Assembly (NCBI RefSeq): GCF_013141695.1
Contig: NZ_WHNY01000026.1
Span: 186,001 to 250,000, forward strand
Source: Paenibacillus plantarum
GTDB taxonomy: Bacteria > Bacillota > Bacilli > Paenibacillales > NBRC-103111
Length of the DNA: 64,000 nt
Reading direction: 5' to 3'
The position numbers were made by a program, and so were the translations under genes. Each line of letters begins with the position of its first letter. The stretch's first letter is position 1. Below the pieces are notes generated by a model. The model was not told the origin of the DNA and did not search any database. It saw nothing but the letters and a program-made list of their open reading frames with translations. Below, piece after piece: positions 16,101-24,600 of this stretch.

Positions 16101-16473
16101 GATGCTGTGGCCAGTTAAACTCGATACCGCCTGAAATCCATGGTCCTGCTAGGCCAACCAAGGCTGGTTTGATCACGCGATTGTAATAGACGAAATCGTA
16201 ATCATTCGTTTTATCTAGGGCACGGTAAATGCGTCCGCCAAGTTCAGGCATGATCTCAATGCGAACATATTCGTTTTCCAACATCACCATTTGATAGGAT
16301 TGTGGTTTCTTCTCATCTTCAATTTTATCGATAACCGGATGCGGATACACCTTACCCGAACTTCCTTGATAGACACGTTTCTCTAGGAACATGGGATTGC
16401 GATCTGGCTCTCCGATAGCATAAGTCGGAATCGACGTTGTTTCTTCCCAAATGCGAACTTTCTGACTCAACAT
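13138..16473 (-). CDS. DUF5107 domain protein with TPR repeats
   Basis: A 1,111-residue, apparently cytoplasmic protein. Residues ~25-360 form the DUF5107 region, a carbohydrate-binding mutarotase-like fold with IMPELGGRIYRALDK, GGIEFNWPQHH and FLWWANPAV. Residues ~460-1100 are tetratricopeptide repeats, for example RDPSDSRINVAYGTLLLRRG and DAITHWEASRSI. The ATG at 16473 is preceded by AAAGGAG at five bases; an upstream in-frame GTG (16479) overlaps that site and is unlikely. DUF5107-TPR proteins are frequent in sugar-utilisation clusters of Firmicutes and Actinobacteria, but their role is not settled; they may be unusual glycosidases or sugar-binding scaffolds. It heads a two-gene operon and is divergent from an AraC regulator, its probable controller. 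Confidence 0.85.
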   Translation of the reverse strand: MLSQKVRIWEETTSIPTYAIGEPDRNPMFLEKRVYQGSSGKVYPHPVIDKIEDEKKPQSYQMVMLENEYVRIEIMPELGGRIYRALDKTNDYDFVYYNRVIKPALVGLAGPWISGGIEFNWPQHHRPNTYGPVEYKLTENEDGSATVWVSEIDRMYGTKVTAGFTLYPGKAYLEISAQLYNRTPEPQTFLWWANPAVAVNEHTQSVFPPDVTAVFDHGKRDVSRFPIATGTYYKMDYSAGVDISRYKNIPVPTSYMAYKSDYNFVGGYDHGVGAGLLHVANHHVSPGKKQWTWGNGEFGQAWDRNLTDEDGPYIELMTGVYTDNQPDFTWLQPYEEKSFKQYFMPYKNIGVVKNASIDAAINLEVDEKTGEATVLAYATSVFEGAIVELRSSGRTYLKEVVQLSPTQTFKSVITLDGTDQPHDLKLTVRDANGTLLIAYQPAKPSIEQVPDAAKPLQSPEELQTNEQLYLAGLHLEQYRHATFEPESYYLEGLKRDPSDSRINVAYGTLLLRRGLFTEAEAHFRTAVKSLTWRNPNPYDSEALYQLGVALKLQGRLEEAFAALYKSTWSAAWQDAGFFTLAQIACEKGVYGEALELVERSLVRNARNYKARHLKAALLRKLGRTQEAFVYSQETLSLDIADFGSANERYLILSSLGEQSQASEMKAELMRLMRGDAHNYLNVAADYANCGLFEEAIELLDRVVEDHNQSDVYPMLAYTLSYLNERIGHSERGALYRKSGNTAASDYCFPNSLFDLQVLLSVIAVDATDDKAHYYLGNWYYDKRRHEDAITHWEASRSIRDDFPTVHRNLSLAYFNKRGDAASALTAMEKAFSCRQDDARVFYELDQLYKKLGYTAETRCTKLGEHQALVNKRDDLYVEYITLLNAQGFHEQAVQALQARSFHPWEGGEGKVTGQHVFAHVELAKQALAENHCKEAVTLLRHALVYPDNLGEGKLSGAQENNVYYYLGLAHLRLHETELAQECFGIASQGLEEPASAMYYNDQPPDMIFYQGMAWLALGNEKEAKRRFNKLVDYAEKHLFDEVKFDYFAVSLPDFLVFEDNLNVRNEVHCRYMMGLGHLGLGHKELAKEQFDLALLKEANHTGARIHRGLVE

Positions 16474-16528
16474 GATCACTCCTTTATCTTATTGTCTCTA
16501 CTTTACCCTGACAGAAGCCAATCGCCAA

Positions 16529-16557
16529 TTGACAAAATGCTTAATGTAATGGATTAT
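16529..16557 (+). promoter_or_regulatory. Sigma-A-like promoter for the cupin-AraC gene
   Basis: TTGACA at 16529-16534 and GATTAT at 16552-16557 are separated by 17 bp. A start of transcription near 16564 fits a CTG start codon at 16589 preceded by AAGGAAG. Confidence 0.55.
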
Positions 16558-16588
16558 ATTCTTATTTACTTGAAGGAAGTGTTGGAAA

Positions 16589-17479
16589 CTGGATACCACT
16601 AGAAAACCTGAAGGATTTAAAGAAGAGAAATTATTTGTTCTCCCCGATTACATGCAGACGGAACTAAACCGTTCAGAATTGACACGCGATTTTTTCATAA
16701 GCGATATTGGATATTTCCCCCAAGCACAGCATCATTATCGAGAACGTCCCGAAGGCAGCGATGCCCATATCTTCATTTTTTGCTCAGACGGAGAAGGCTG
16801 GATCGAGTTGGATCAACAACGAACAATCGCTTTGACTCAAAATCATTTAGCCGTTATTCCGGCCAAAACGCCCCATCGTTACGGAGCATCCTCGCATACA
16901 CCATGGAGTATTTACTGGTTTCATCTACGTGGTGACCATGTCACTTCTTTCATACGCATGTATGGGATGGATACAGGTCCACTTCATTTACCGATTGGCG
17001 CTATGAGCGAATTTAAAGATGTTTTTGATAAGTGTTATGCTCTTTTATCTGACAAAACGTATTCGTTACCCATCCACACGCACGTATCGCAGTCCATTCG
17101 GCAGTTGATTAGCGGCATAGGCATCAGTGCTGGAGGTACGGCCAAAGACAAAAAAAGAGAGCAGTATCTCGAACTCGCCATCCGCTACATGAGCGATCGT
17201 CTGGAGGATTCGATTAAGCTCCCTGAATTGGCCAAGCATACGGGCTTGTCGAAACAGCATCTCATTTTGTTATTTAATGAAGAGACCGGATTCCCTCCGA
17301 TTGAGTACTTCTTGCGTCTGAAAATTCAGAAGGCCGCCCAATTGCTTAGTTTAACAGGTCTGACGATCAAAGAAGTTGCCGCAACCATTGGGATCACAGA
17401 TCCCTATTACTTTTCGAGATTATTTAAGAAAATGACGGGTTCTTCACCTAGTGCTTATCGGAACGTTCCGAAGGGGTAA
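16589..17479 (+). CDS. AraC-family regulator with N-terminal cupin sugar-binding domain
   Basis: N-terminal cupin-type ligand domain (DIGYFPQAQHHYRERPEG, GEGWIELDQ, PAKTPHRYG) and C-terminal AraC DNA-binding domain (ELAKHTGLSKQHLILLFNEE, EVAATIGITDPYYFSRLFKK). The first ATG is at 16652, but the frame is open upstream and encodes PEGFKEEKLFVLPDY, a segment I associate with the N-terminus of this subfamily. No ATG, GTG or TTG is in frame upstream; a CTG at 16589 has AAGGAAG nine bases before it, so a CTG start is proposed. If wrong, the protein starts at 16652 (275 residues). It is divergent from the DUF5107 operon and probably activates it. Its 3' end overlaps the convergent gene by 32 bp. Confidence 0.8.
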   Translation: MDTTRKPEGFKEEKLFVLPDYMQTELNRSELTRDFFISDIGYFPQAQHHYRERPEGSDAHIFIFCSDGEGWIELDQQRTIALTQNHLAVIPAKTPHRYGASSHTPWSIYWFHLRGDHVTSFIRMYGMDTGPLHLPIGAMSEFKDVFDKCYALLSDKTYSLPIHTHVSQSIRQLISGIGISAGGTAKDKKREQYLELAIRYMSDRLEDSIKLPELAKHTGLSKQHLILLFNEETGFPPIEYFLRLKIQKAAQLLSLTGLTIKEVAATIGITDPYYFSRLFKKMTGSSPSAYRNVPKG

Positions 17480-19538
17480 GGTCTTTCTCCATAGAGAAAT
17501 GAAGCTTAATCGGCTTACTCACATCTTTACTTATCCATTGAGCAAGTCGATAGTTGCCATTGCGATTCGGCATCAACCCCGGTAGAAGCTCCAGCTCAAC
17601 ATCGTCAGATTCACCAATAAGCTGAATCACATAACGTGAATTCGCATAGGAGACAACCAGCTTATTCCCCTCTATGCGAATGGTACTCTCATCCGTTCCG
17701 TTGGATACGAGTACTGGAACCGTGACGCCAATAGCGGATAATGGCATGTCTTCTGCTGCTTCAACGGACCATTCAGTTGTGACACCTTCGACAGCAATCC
17801 GATACGATTCTGTGATCGCCGCTATGCCCTCGACACCGGGTCTTGGCAGCATATCTGCAATGGCTCGCTTATAAGCAAGATGAAGATCATCACCCGGTGT
17901 ACGCAGATCCATCTCGTTTAAGAGTTGAAGTCCCGTTGCGGCATAATGGACTTGAAAAGACAAGGCAGCAGCATCTGCTAGAACATTTGCCAGATTGGCT
18001 TGCCAATGCATCTCCTCAGGTTTCGTTGGCACCCCGTCCTTATCTAAGGAAACAAAAGCTTCGTGTTTTCTTCTGCCAAAGCCTGCTAACCTATGCCAAA
18101 CGCCGTGCCCGTCCCTCCAAGTGAGACCGATTGCTGCTGGTGTATGCGGACGCGGAATGACTTGCTTGGCTACAAAATAATTCATGTGAACATTTCCGCT
18201 AAGCCCAGGTATTCCCATCGAAAGTGCCGATTCCTCTGGCAATTCCGCTTTGTGCAAGCGAACCCAGCCGGTTGCGTCATGCCCCATTTGTGCTGACGTA
18301 TCCATGACGACATGATAACTGCCTTGCTGCGGCCCTGCTGTTGCATAGATCCGATGAAATGACTCGATCGGTACGACATAGCCGCCTAAATCCGCAGGCG
18401 TTGCCTGTTCCTGTATGCTTTCTTCAGCACTTTCAAAGCATGAAGCAGCAATTTGAGCCGCATATAAGCTGTACGTCGAATAATAGGCGTAAAATTCCCA
18501 CCCATTTCGAAGCTCGCTAGCGAATCGATTCTTCAACAACCGGAATTCTACGGGATCTTCGATCCAGCGTAGAATCGATTGCAGCGCTTTCCTTGCAGCG
18601 CGCTTGAAGGTCCCAGCCCATGCGAGATCTCCTTCCTTCGCATAGCGCGCAGCCTCACGTTCACAGAGATAGGCATAGGTCAAATCATTCCAAATGATTT
18701 GGTTACTCCTGCCTCCAGAGCTCGTCCCTCCTGTTGTAGATTGCATAAACAGCATCGTTTGGGCACCCTTACGCAGCTGCGAATCTAGGAATTCCTTCCA
18801 TTCCCCGTCATATCCAGCATCTAGTAGTCCGCTAAGCTGTTGGCGTGCCGCCAAATCATAGGCAGCTGGTAGATTCGGATCGCGATAGAGCCCTTCCCGC
18901 GTGAAGCGCGTCATTTGCGGTTTCAGATACTTATCGATGAAAGCCATAGAATCCGTTAAACCTTCGCGATACCTCATCATTTCGCCATGCATCGCATAGG
19001 TCGCCCAGTTGCGGATGGAGCGAATATCAGGGAAATTACGAACCGTTTGGCAGTAGAATGACTCTGGCTCAACCTTGGACAAATTCATTTTCCAAGCATC
19101 GCTTCTCTTCGTTTCCACCATCGACGTCAGTAATTGATAAGCCCGAACCAGCATGTAGGTCGTGAAATCAGCGTGGTCGTCCGGGACTCTATTCTCCCCT
19201 AAACAAGTACAAGCCCAATCCATCGCGAGCAAAATTAGATCTTGCAAATCCTTACAACGATCATTTGCGAGTAGAATCGCCCCAGCTTTGGCAAAAGAAG
19301 CGGTCGCAAACTCATGTTCTTTCCCATCGCTAGGATCTAATATTCCTCCGTTTTCATTTTGAAATGGAAAAAATTGACGAACGCGCGCTTCAGCGAAATC
19401 CAGATAGCTGTCACGAGATAACCCGGTTACTGCAAGATTATCGTGCTTACTCGCTTGTTGAAACTTATCAATGTGAGGTTGAATCGGGTTGAATCCCTTT
19501 AAACTTTCTAAATAATCCATTTCATCTGCGCTAAACAT
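17448..19538 (-). CDS. Large uncharacterised protein, probable (alpha/alpha)-barrel plus beta-sandwich glycan-active enzyme
   Basis: 696 residues, no signal peptide. The N-terminal two-thirds is helix-rich, with Trp/Tyr-rich segments such as GLYRDPNLPAAYDLAARQQL, TGGTSSGGRSNQIIWNDLTY and NGWEFYAYYSTYSLYAAQ. The C-terminal third appears beta-rich (ITESYRIAVEGVTTEWSVE). That layout resembles polysaccharide lyases of the heparinase II/III and related toroid folds, but I cannot place it in a named family. It lies 20 bp downstream of a heparinase II/III gene and is almost certainly co-transcribed. The start at 19538 was chosen because GGGGGTG sits four bases before it; the in-frame ATG at 19556 has only a weak site. 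An intracellular lyase or hydrolase for imported oligosaccharide is plausible. Confidence 0.7.
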   Translation of the reverse strand: MFSADEMDYLESLKGFNPIQPHIDKFQQASKHDNLAVTGLSRDSYLDFAEARVRQFFPFQNENGGILDPSDGKEHEFATASFAKAGAILLANDRCKDLQDLILLAMDWACTCLGENRVPDDHADFTTYMLVRAYQLLTSMVETKRSDAWKMNLSKVEPESFYCQTVRNFPDIRSIRNWATYAMHGEMMRYREGLTDSMAFIDKYLKPQMTRFTREGLYRDPNLPAAYDLAARQQLSGLLDAGYDGEWKEFLDSQLRKGAQTMLFMQSTTGGTSSGGRSNQIIWNDLTYAYLCEREAARYAKEGDLAWAGTFKRAARKALQSILRWIEDPVEFRLLKNRFASELRNGWEFYAYYSTYSLYAAQIAASCFESAEESIQEQATPADLGGYVVPIESFHRIYATAGPQQGSYHVVMDTSAQMGHDATGWVRLHKAELPEESALSMGIPGLSGNVHMNYFVAKQVIPRPHTPAAIGLTWRDGHGVWHRLAGFGRRKHEAFVSLDKDGVPTKPEEMHWQANLANVLADAAALSFQVHYAATGLQLLNEMDLRTPGDDLHLAYKRAIADMLPRPGVEGIAAITESYRIAVEGVTTEWSVEAAEDMPLSAIGVTVPVLVSNGTDESTIRIEGNKLVVSYANSRYVIQLIGESDDVELELLPGLMPNRNGNYRLAQWISKDVSKPIKLHFSMEKDLTPSERSDKH

Positions 19539-19558
19539 GCTGCACCCCCAGGTCATCG

Positions 19559-21412
19559 TTAATCTTCTCTGATTTCGAATCGAAACTGGACCGTCATTTC
19601 CAGTTCCACTTGCTTGCGATCCAACACAATCCGGTAAAATGGCATACCCGACTTGTAGTGAGAGTCTACCAGGAGATGTTCGATTTCAAGATTCCACTGC
19701 TCAGGATCGTAGATGAGTGTCACGGCATTCATTTGCAGCCGGCCGTTCCCTGTCGCTTGAGGCTCTAGAGAACTGATGAAAACCTCTTGAAACGCAGCTG
19801 ATGCTTTATTCAAAATAACGTGATCCGTTATGAGCAATTGGGGGATCTCATCAAATGGACGTTTCCACACAAACTCTCGCGTGAGGCGTTCCAATGCAAC
19901 GCAGTCGTAAGCTTTCGTCAAATCAAGGGTTACTTCTAGTTCATTTTCTGAGATTTGCTGGTGCAGGATCTCTGATCTGTATGACTTGCCAAATCCTTGT
20001 CTGCAGCCATCTACAATGGGGACGGAATGCCCATGAGAACCTGCGTTGATCATCTCGTACCTAATCTTGGGTTGAAAATATTGTCTGGTGTAGCGTCCTA
20101 GTCCTAAATCAGCCAGCACATTCTGACCATTCACATGTAAAATAAAGTGCCCCAGATCATTATGATTGTGTGGCTCTTCATTATGCCCACCTTTAGCAGC
20201 AAATGCTGTAATCCCACCATGCGCATGTTTAACTTTCGAAATAACCCATTGATTTCCTGTGAAAATTTGTTCCTGAATCCTCTCGCTATCATCTGCCGCG
20301 TGCATAATTTCCGAATCCAATGACCACAGCATCCCTCGCGTTACATCTAGCCAATTACCCGGAACAGGTTTCATTCGGTATTCGTCTGTTGGTAGCTGCA
20401 GATTGGGTACATATTGCTGTAAGCGCTGAATAAGTCCTAGATTCAAGGTGACCTCCTCGGCCGAATCCGAGAAATTGACGACTTTCCCCGCTGTTAGCAT
20501 ACAAAATTGCGGAAACTGCGAGATCGCTGCAACCTTCTCATCGCTGAGAAGTGAAATCCGCCCATGGGTTCGTTCTTTTAACAATTCTGCAAAGTAAACG
20601 AAATGTGAAAACCCATATTGCCAATAGGCTGGCCCCTCTGGTGTTGCACCCTGCTCATCAAATCCAGAAAAGTAATTCCGCAAGACCCCGATCACACGCC
20701 AAAGCATGCCAGCCAGTTTCTCACTATCTTCGATCATGTAAATGGCCGTTGCCCCTATACTTGAGGAGCATACCGCTGGCCAATTATTTGTTTTCAGTTC
20801 CCAGTTTTGAGGTGTGGGGTCATTGAAGTATACGTTGAAAATCCGCTTTTCAATCTCCTCATTCACCCGATGAATAATCCAAGGATGCAAACGATCTTGA
20901 AGCAAATGAACCGTCTCCGCCAACGTGAATGCGGTCATCCCAGCTAGAAGGTCTACTGTTTCACGAGGTGGAACAGGTTGATCCCAGATACCGTTCGGAT
21001 ATTCATTCACGTATAGTCCCACATGTGCTGGTATTACCCACGTGTATTCATTGCATACGTTCCAAATCGCGTTCTCTAGTCCTGACTTCCATTTCGGATT
21101 ATCTTCTGTCATCGCAAGCGTGCTGAAAGTATGAATACCTGCATACAACTGTTCGAAAACATTCTGATAGATCGCTCGATCTCCCGTATCACCAAATAAA
21201 GTGAACTCCGTAAAAAGCGGGGCTCGAACGGGATTTTCAATAAGATGTTCTGCCCTCTTTTCTAAGGAAAGCCAGAAATCCGAGTAGTTGTCATCTGTCC
21301 GGATCCGACGCCAATTCTCAGGATCAGTTGCTTCTGAATAAAGGGTACGTGGTAAATGCTGCGTTTCCTCTAATGCATTCTTTAGCTGACGAAAGGTTAA
21401 TTGTTGAAGCAT
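19559..21412 (-). CDS. Heparinase II/III-like polysaccharide lyase
   Basis: 617 residues without a signal peptide, so probably cytoplasmic. Residues ~1-350 are helical (toroid domain with NNWPAVCSSSIGATAIY and GATPEGPAYWQYG). The region from ~385 contains the heparinase II/III-like beta-sandwich motif GGHNEEPHNHNDLGHFILH, then VLADLGLGRYTRQYF. Known relatives in PL12, PL15, PL17 and PL21 beta-eliminate uronic-acid linkages in heparan, alginate or oligo-alginate, usually acting on oligosaccharides. The GAGGG site eight bases before the ATG supports the start. Transcription very likely begins at the conserved promoter module at 21497-21610, linking it to the importer and the catabolic operon. 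The exact PL family is undetermined. Confidence 0.85.
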   Translation of the reverse strand: MLQQLTFRQLKNALEETQHLPRTLYSEATDPENWRRIRTDDNYSDFWLSLEKRAEHLIENPVRAPLFTEFTLFGDTGDRAIYQNVFEQLYAGIHTFSTLAMTEDNPKWKSGLENAIWNVCNEYTWVIPAHVGLYVNEYPNGIWDQPVPPRETVDLLAGMTAFTLAETVHLLQDRLHPWIIHRVNEEIEKRIFNVYFNDPTPQNWELKTNNWPAVCSSSIGATAIYMIEDSEKLAGMLWRVIGVLRNYFSGFDEQGATPEGPAYWQYGFSHFVYFAELLKERTHGRISLLSDEKVAAISQFPQFCMLTAGKVVNFSDSAEEVTLNLGLIQRLQQYVPNLQLPTDEYRMKPVPGNWLDVTRGMLWSLDSEIMHAADDSERIQEQIFTGNQWVISKVKHAHGGITAFAAKGGHNEEPHNHNDLGHFILHVNGQNVLADLGLGRYTRQYFQPKIRYEMINAGSHGHSVPIVDGCRQGFGKSYRSEILHQQISENELEVTLDLTKAYDCVALERLTREFVWKRPFDEIPQLLITDHVILNKASAAFQEVFISSLEPQATGNGRLQMNAVTLIYDPEQWNLEIEHLLVDSHYKSGMPFYRIVLDRKQVELEMTVQFRFEIRED

Positions 21413-21496
21413 ATTTATTTCCCTCGCTTTCCTAATAGAAAAGAGCCATTGCTGACAATTGCAATGACTCCATATACGTTGGTTATCTATACATTA

Positions 21497-21610
21497 ATTT
21501 TACGAAACTGGGCGAGGTATGAATAGGGAGTCAATTTAAAGATAAAGCTAATAAATTGCTCTCGTGAAAGAGGCTGGATATGAAAAGCAATTAAAGTTAC
21601 TTTTTTCAAC
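21497..21610 (-). promoter_or_regulatory. Conserved 110-bp promoter module, copy 1 (heparinase-like operon)
   Basis: Read on the minus strand: an AAGTAACTTTA-type imperfect palindrome (21591-21610), a CAATTTATTAGC block, TTTAAATTGACTCCCTATTCA (plus-strand 21522-21542), and a -10 candidate TAAAAT at 21502-21497. Spacing between the conserved ATAGGGAG block and the TAC at the -10 edge is 22 bp, identical in the copies at 32144 and 41333. No good -35 is present 17 bp from the -10, suggesting activator dependence. The predicted leader is ~78 nt. Confidence 0.75.
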
Positions 21611-21645
21611 TTATTTTCAACTTATTCATGTAGACGTCTTATGAA

Positions 21646-21676
21646 CAAAAAGAAGGCACTCCTTGTGAGAGTGCCC
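21646..21676 (-). terminator. Rho-independent terminator of the beta-helix SLH gene
   Basis: Seven-base arms ggcactc / gagtgcc flanked by further pairing, followed on the minus strand by TTCTTTTT. It separates the beta-helix gene from the downstream promoter module. Confidence 0.85.
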
Positions 21677-21698
21677 TCCTTGGCATCGTTCGATATAC

Positions 21699-24600
21699 CT
21701 ATTCAATCGCTTGTGTTGCTACTAATAAGTTATACAGGACTTGAGCAGCTTCGGCACGAGTCGTGATGCCTTGCGGATCGAATTTGTCCGCTGAGCGACC
21801 TTGAATCAAGTTAAGGGACAATGCCGTTTTCACAAATTCAACCGCCCATGGTGATACTTGATCCACATCTGAGAAAGAGTGAGTGGCTGTACTAACAGCT
21901 TTACCATTCTTATACTCGTATGCTCTGAGAAGCAAAGTAACCATTTCCTCACGAGTAATTTGCGCATTTGCGTCAAACAATGTGGCGCTCTTACCTTGGA
22001 CAATACCAGCCTTCACAGCAATGGATACCGCATCAGCATACCATTCGCCTAATTTCACATCGGTAAATGTCATTCCGCCTTTTTCCGTAAGTTTCAAAGC
22101 TCTAACCAGAAGCACTGTGAATTCAGCACGAGTTACACTGCGTCCTGGTTCAAAGGTCGTAGCACTTGTACCGGTCAAGATTTGCTTCGCTGCAAGTTCC
22201 TTGATTACGTTGGAGGCCCAGTGTCCAGATGGCACATCCGTGAATGTCTTCGTAACTTCAAGAAGAGCATATTTACTAAAGTGGTTGATTTCCGCCGATA
22301 TGACACCATTGTTTACTTTGCCTCCGACATACTCGAGTTTACCGTCATTCGCCAGATAGTAGATACCTGCCAATTTCGGATTCATCGAAGGACTAACCTT
22401 GAATTCAAGCTTGATCGGTTTATCAAACTTCGAAAGATTGATCGTTTTCCCGTCAGCTGTTTGAATGGATAAATTGAATTCAAACACATCACCGAATAGT
22501 TTGTTTACTGTATTCGCAGACTGACTACTTTTGTTAATCAGTTCTTTCGCATCCGCAATGGATAGCGGGTTCATCTTCAGTGAAATGGTACCACCTTTTA
22601 ACTCATCCGCGGAAAGTGTTCTTGTTAGTTGCTTTAGCACATCGGATGGAATAGAAAGTGTCAACGCATCTGATTTGATTTCCAAATTGTTACGCTGAAT
22701 TAGATCAGCCGTATTCCCCGGAAGTTTGATACCCGTCGTGTTAGCAGGAATCTCGAGTGTTGTTCTTCCGTTTTCGCTTTTCGCTAATTGGCCAGGATCA
22801 ACAATGACAGTACCATCTGGTTTTGGTACTGGTGGGATATAACCACCCGATCCATTATTCGGTTCTTGTTTGAACGAAACATGGATTGTATGATTGCTCG
22901 TTACGCCCACAAACGTGTACGTGTTGCTTGTTACCGTTACATTCGTAGCGTCTACCATCAACGTATCGATCAAATAACCACTGTTCGGTGTAAAGCTGAA
23001 CGTTCGATCTGCACCATTATCGACATTTACGCTGCCGCTCGGGCTAATCAAACCGTTGCTGCCAGCACTTGCCGTGATTGTATGAGATGTCAGCGGTGCT
23101 GGTATGAACGTAACATGAATCGTATGATTGCTTGTCACATTGGTAAACGTGTACGTATTGCCTGTTACCGTTTCACTTACACCGTCTACGGTCAATGCGT
23201 CGATCAAATAACCGCTATCTGGTATGAAAGTGAAAGTTGCGTATGTTCCTTCCGTTACAGTTACGTCGCCGATGATGACACCACCGATGCTTGCCGTAGC
23301 CATGATCGTATACACGTTTGGTGGAACTTCCGTGACATTGACGTGAATCTCTGCACCGGTGTTCGCAAAACGGTTTCCATCGAAACCATTCCAAGTAAAT
23401 ACATCTGCTCCTACATAATCAGTAGCAGGCGTGTAAGTGAAGTTGGCAAAATCGCTTGCGAGAATCACTTGATCTGCCACTATAGCTGTTCCGCTTAACG
23501 TCAGTGTACCATGGGTTGGCAGTGTAAGAATCTTCACACTGCTCAAGGCATCACCATCGAGATCATGGAAGCCAAAGTTTGCAGCCGTAAAATAAACTGC
23601 TGTGTTCACAGTAGCTGTCCGTGTTGTGTTAGAAACGATTGGTAGCTTATTCAATGAAATCGCTACGGTTTTGGCAACTGCTTTCCCTAGATTAATACCA
23701 TCGTAGCCTACAAAACTCAAGGCACGAGGTGCAACGCTTGGGGGTGCTACGTTGTTTTTGTACTGCACAGCTTGGAGTGCGGCTTGCCATTGAGCGGCAG
23801 TTGCACCACTTGCAGATGAGAGCGTAAGAATACCTGCAGTTGCATCGTAGCTGCCTGCAATATCTCCCATTGAGCTTGGAGCATTAGTTAGCTGCAAGAC
23901 ATCTTCTGTTTCCTTAAGGCCATCCATGATGCTTACCATTACTTTTGCAGAATTGGGTATCGCAGTAGTATCCATGTCTTTAAAAGTAATCGCATTATCA
24001 ACAACTACACCCGTTGTATCCGCATAGTATGTGGTCGTATTGCCTGATGGTGTGATCACAGGACCCATCGTGTCAATTGAGTTGGTTACCGCTACATTGT
24101 CCCAGTAGGTAGTTAGAACATCGGATAACGCATTCCCCCAAAGGCCACCAAAGGCAATGAAATCGGGCGATTCTGTCGTCAGTGATTCTGTATGCACGAG
24201 TGTACCATCAATATATTCTTTGAGCTTACCTGTTTCGGTTAAATCAAACTTGAATTGATGCCATCCTAATGATCTTGTAACGCCAGATTGAACAAACTTA
24301 TTACCACCAGTACCTGTGCTCGGAGCTCGTTTCGCATACTGGTTTCCTACATTTTGTGTTGCATCCTTAAACTGTGCGAGGAACCAAGAGTTCATAGGAG
24401 TAGCCGTATTAGATTTCAGTTGAAGCGCCTGGTTAATCTGAGTCGCATCTGGATTGCTGTCGTAAAACCAACCGCTAACAACTTTGTTTAATAAATTCCA
24501 GCCTGAAAGCGTTTGGACTAAACCATTCTTATTGGCGTTATTCGCAGCCGTAGAAGCACCCTTTGAGGCAAAGCTTTGATAGCCATCGTAGCTATTTGCT

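Noticed and set aside
22788..23498. 236-residue plus-strand open frame under the beta-helix gene
   Set aside because: It lies opposite repetitive Ig-like codons; its Cys/Arg-rich translation has no recognisable domain, and no start signal is present.
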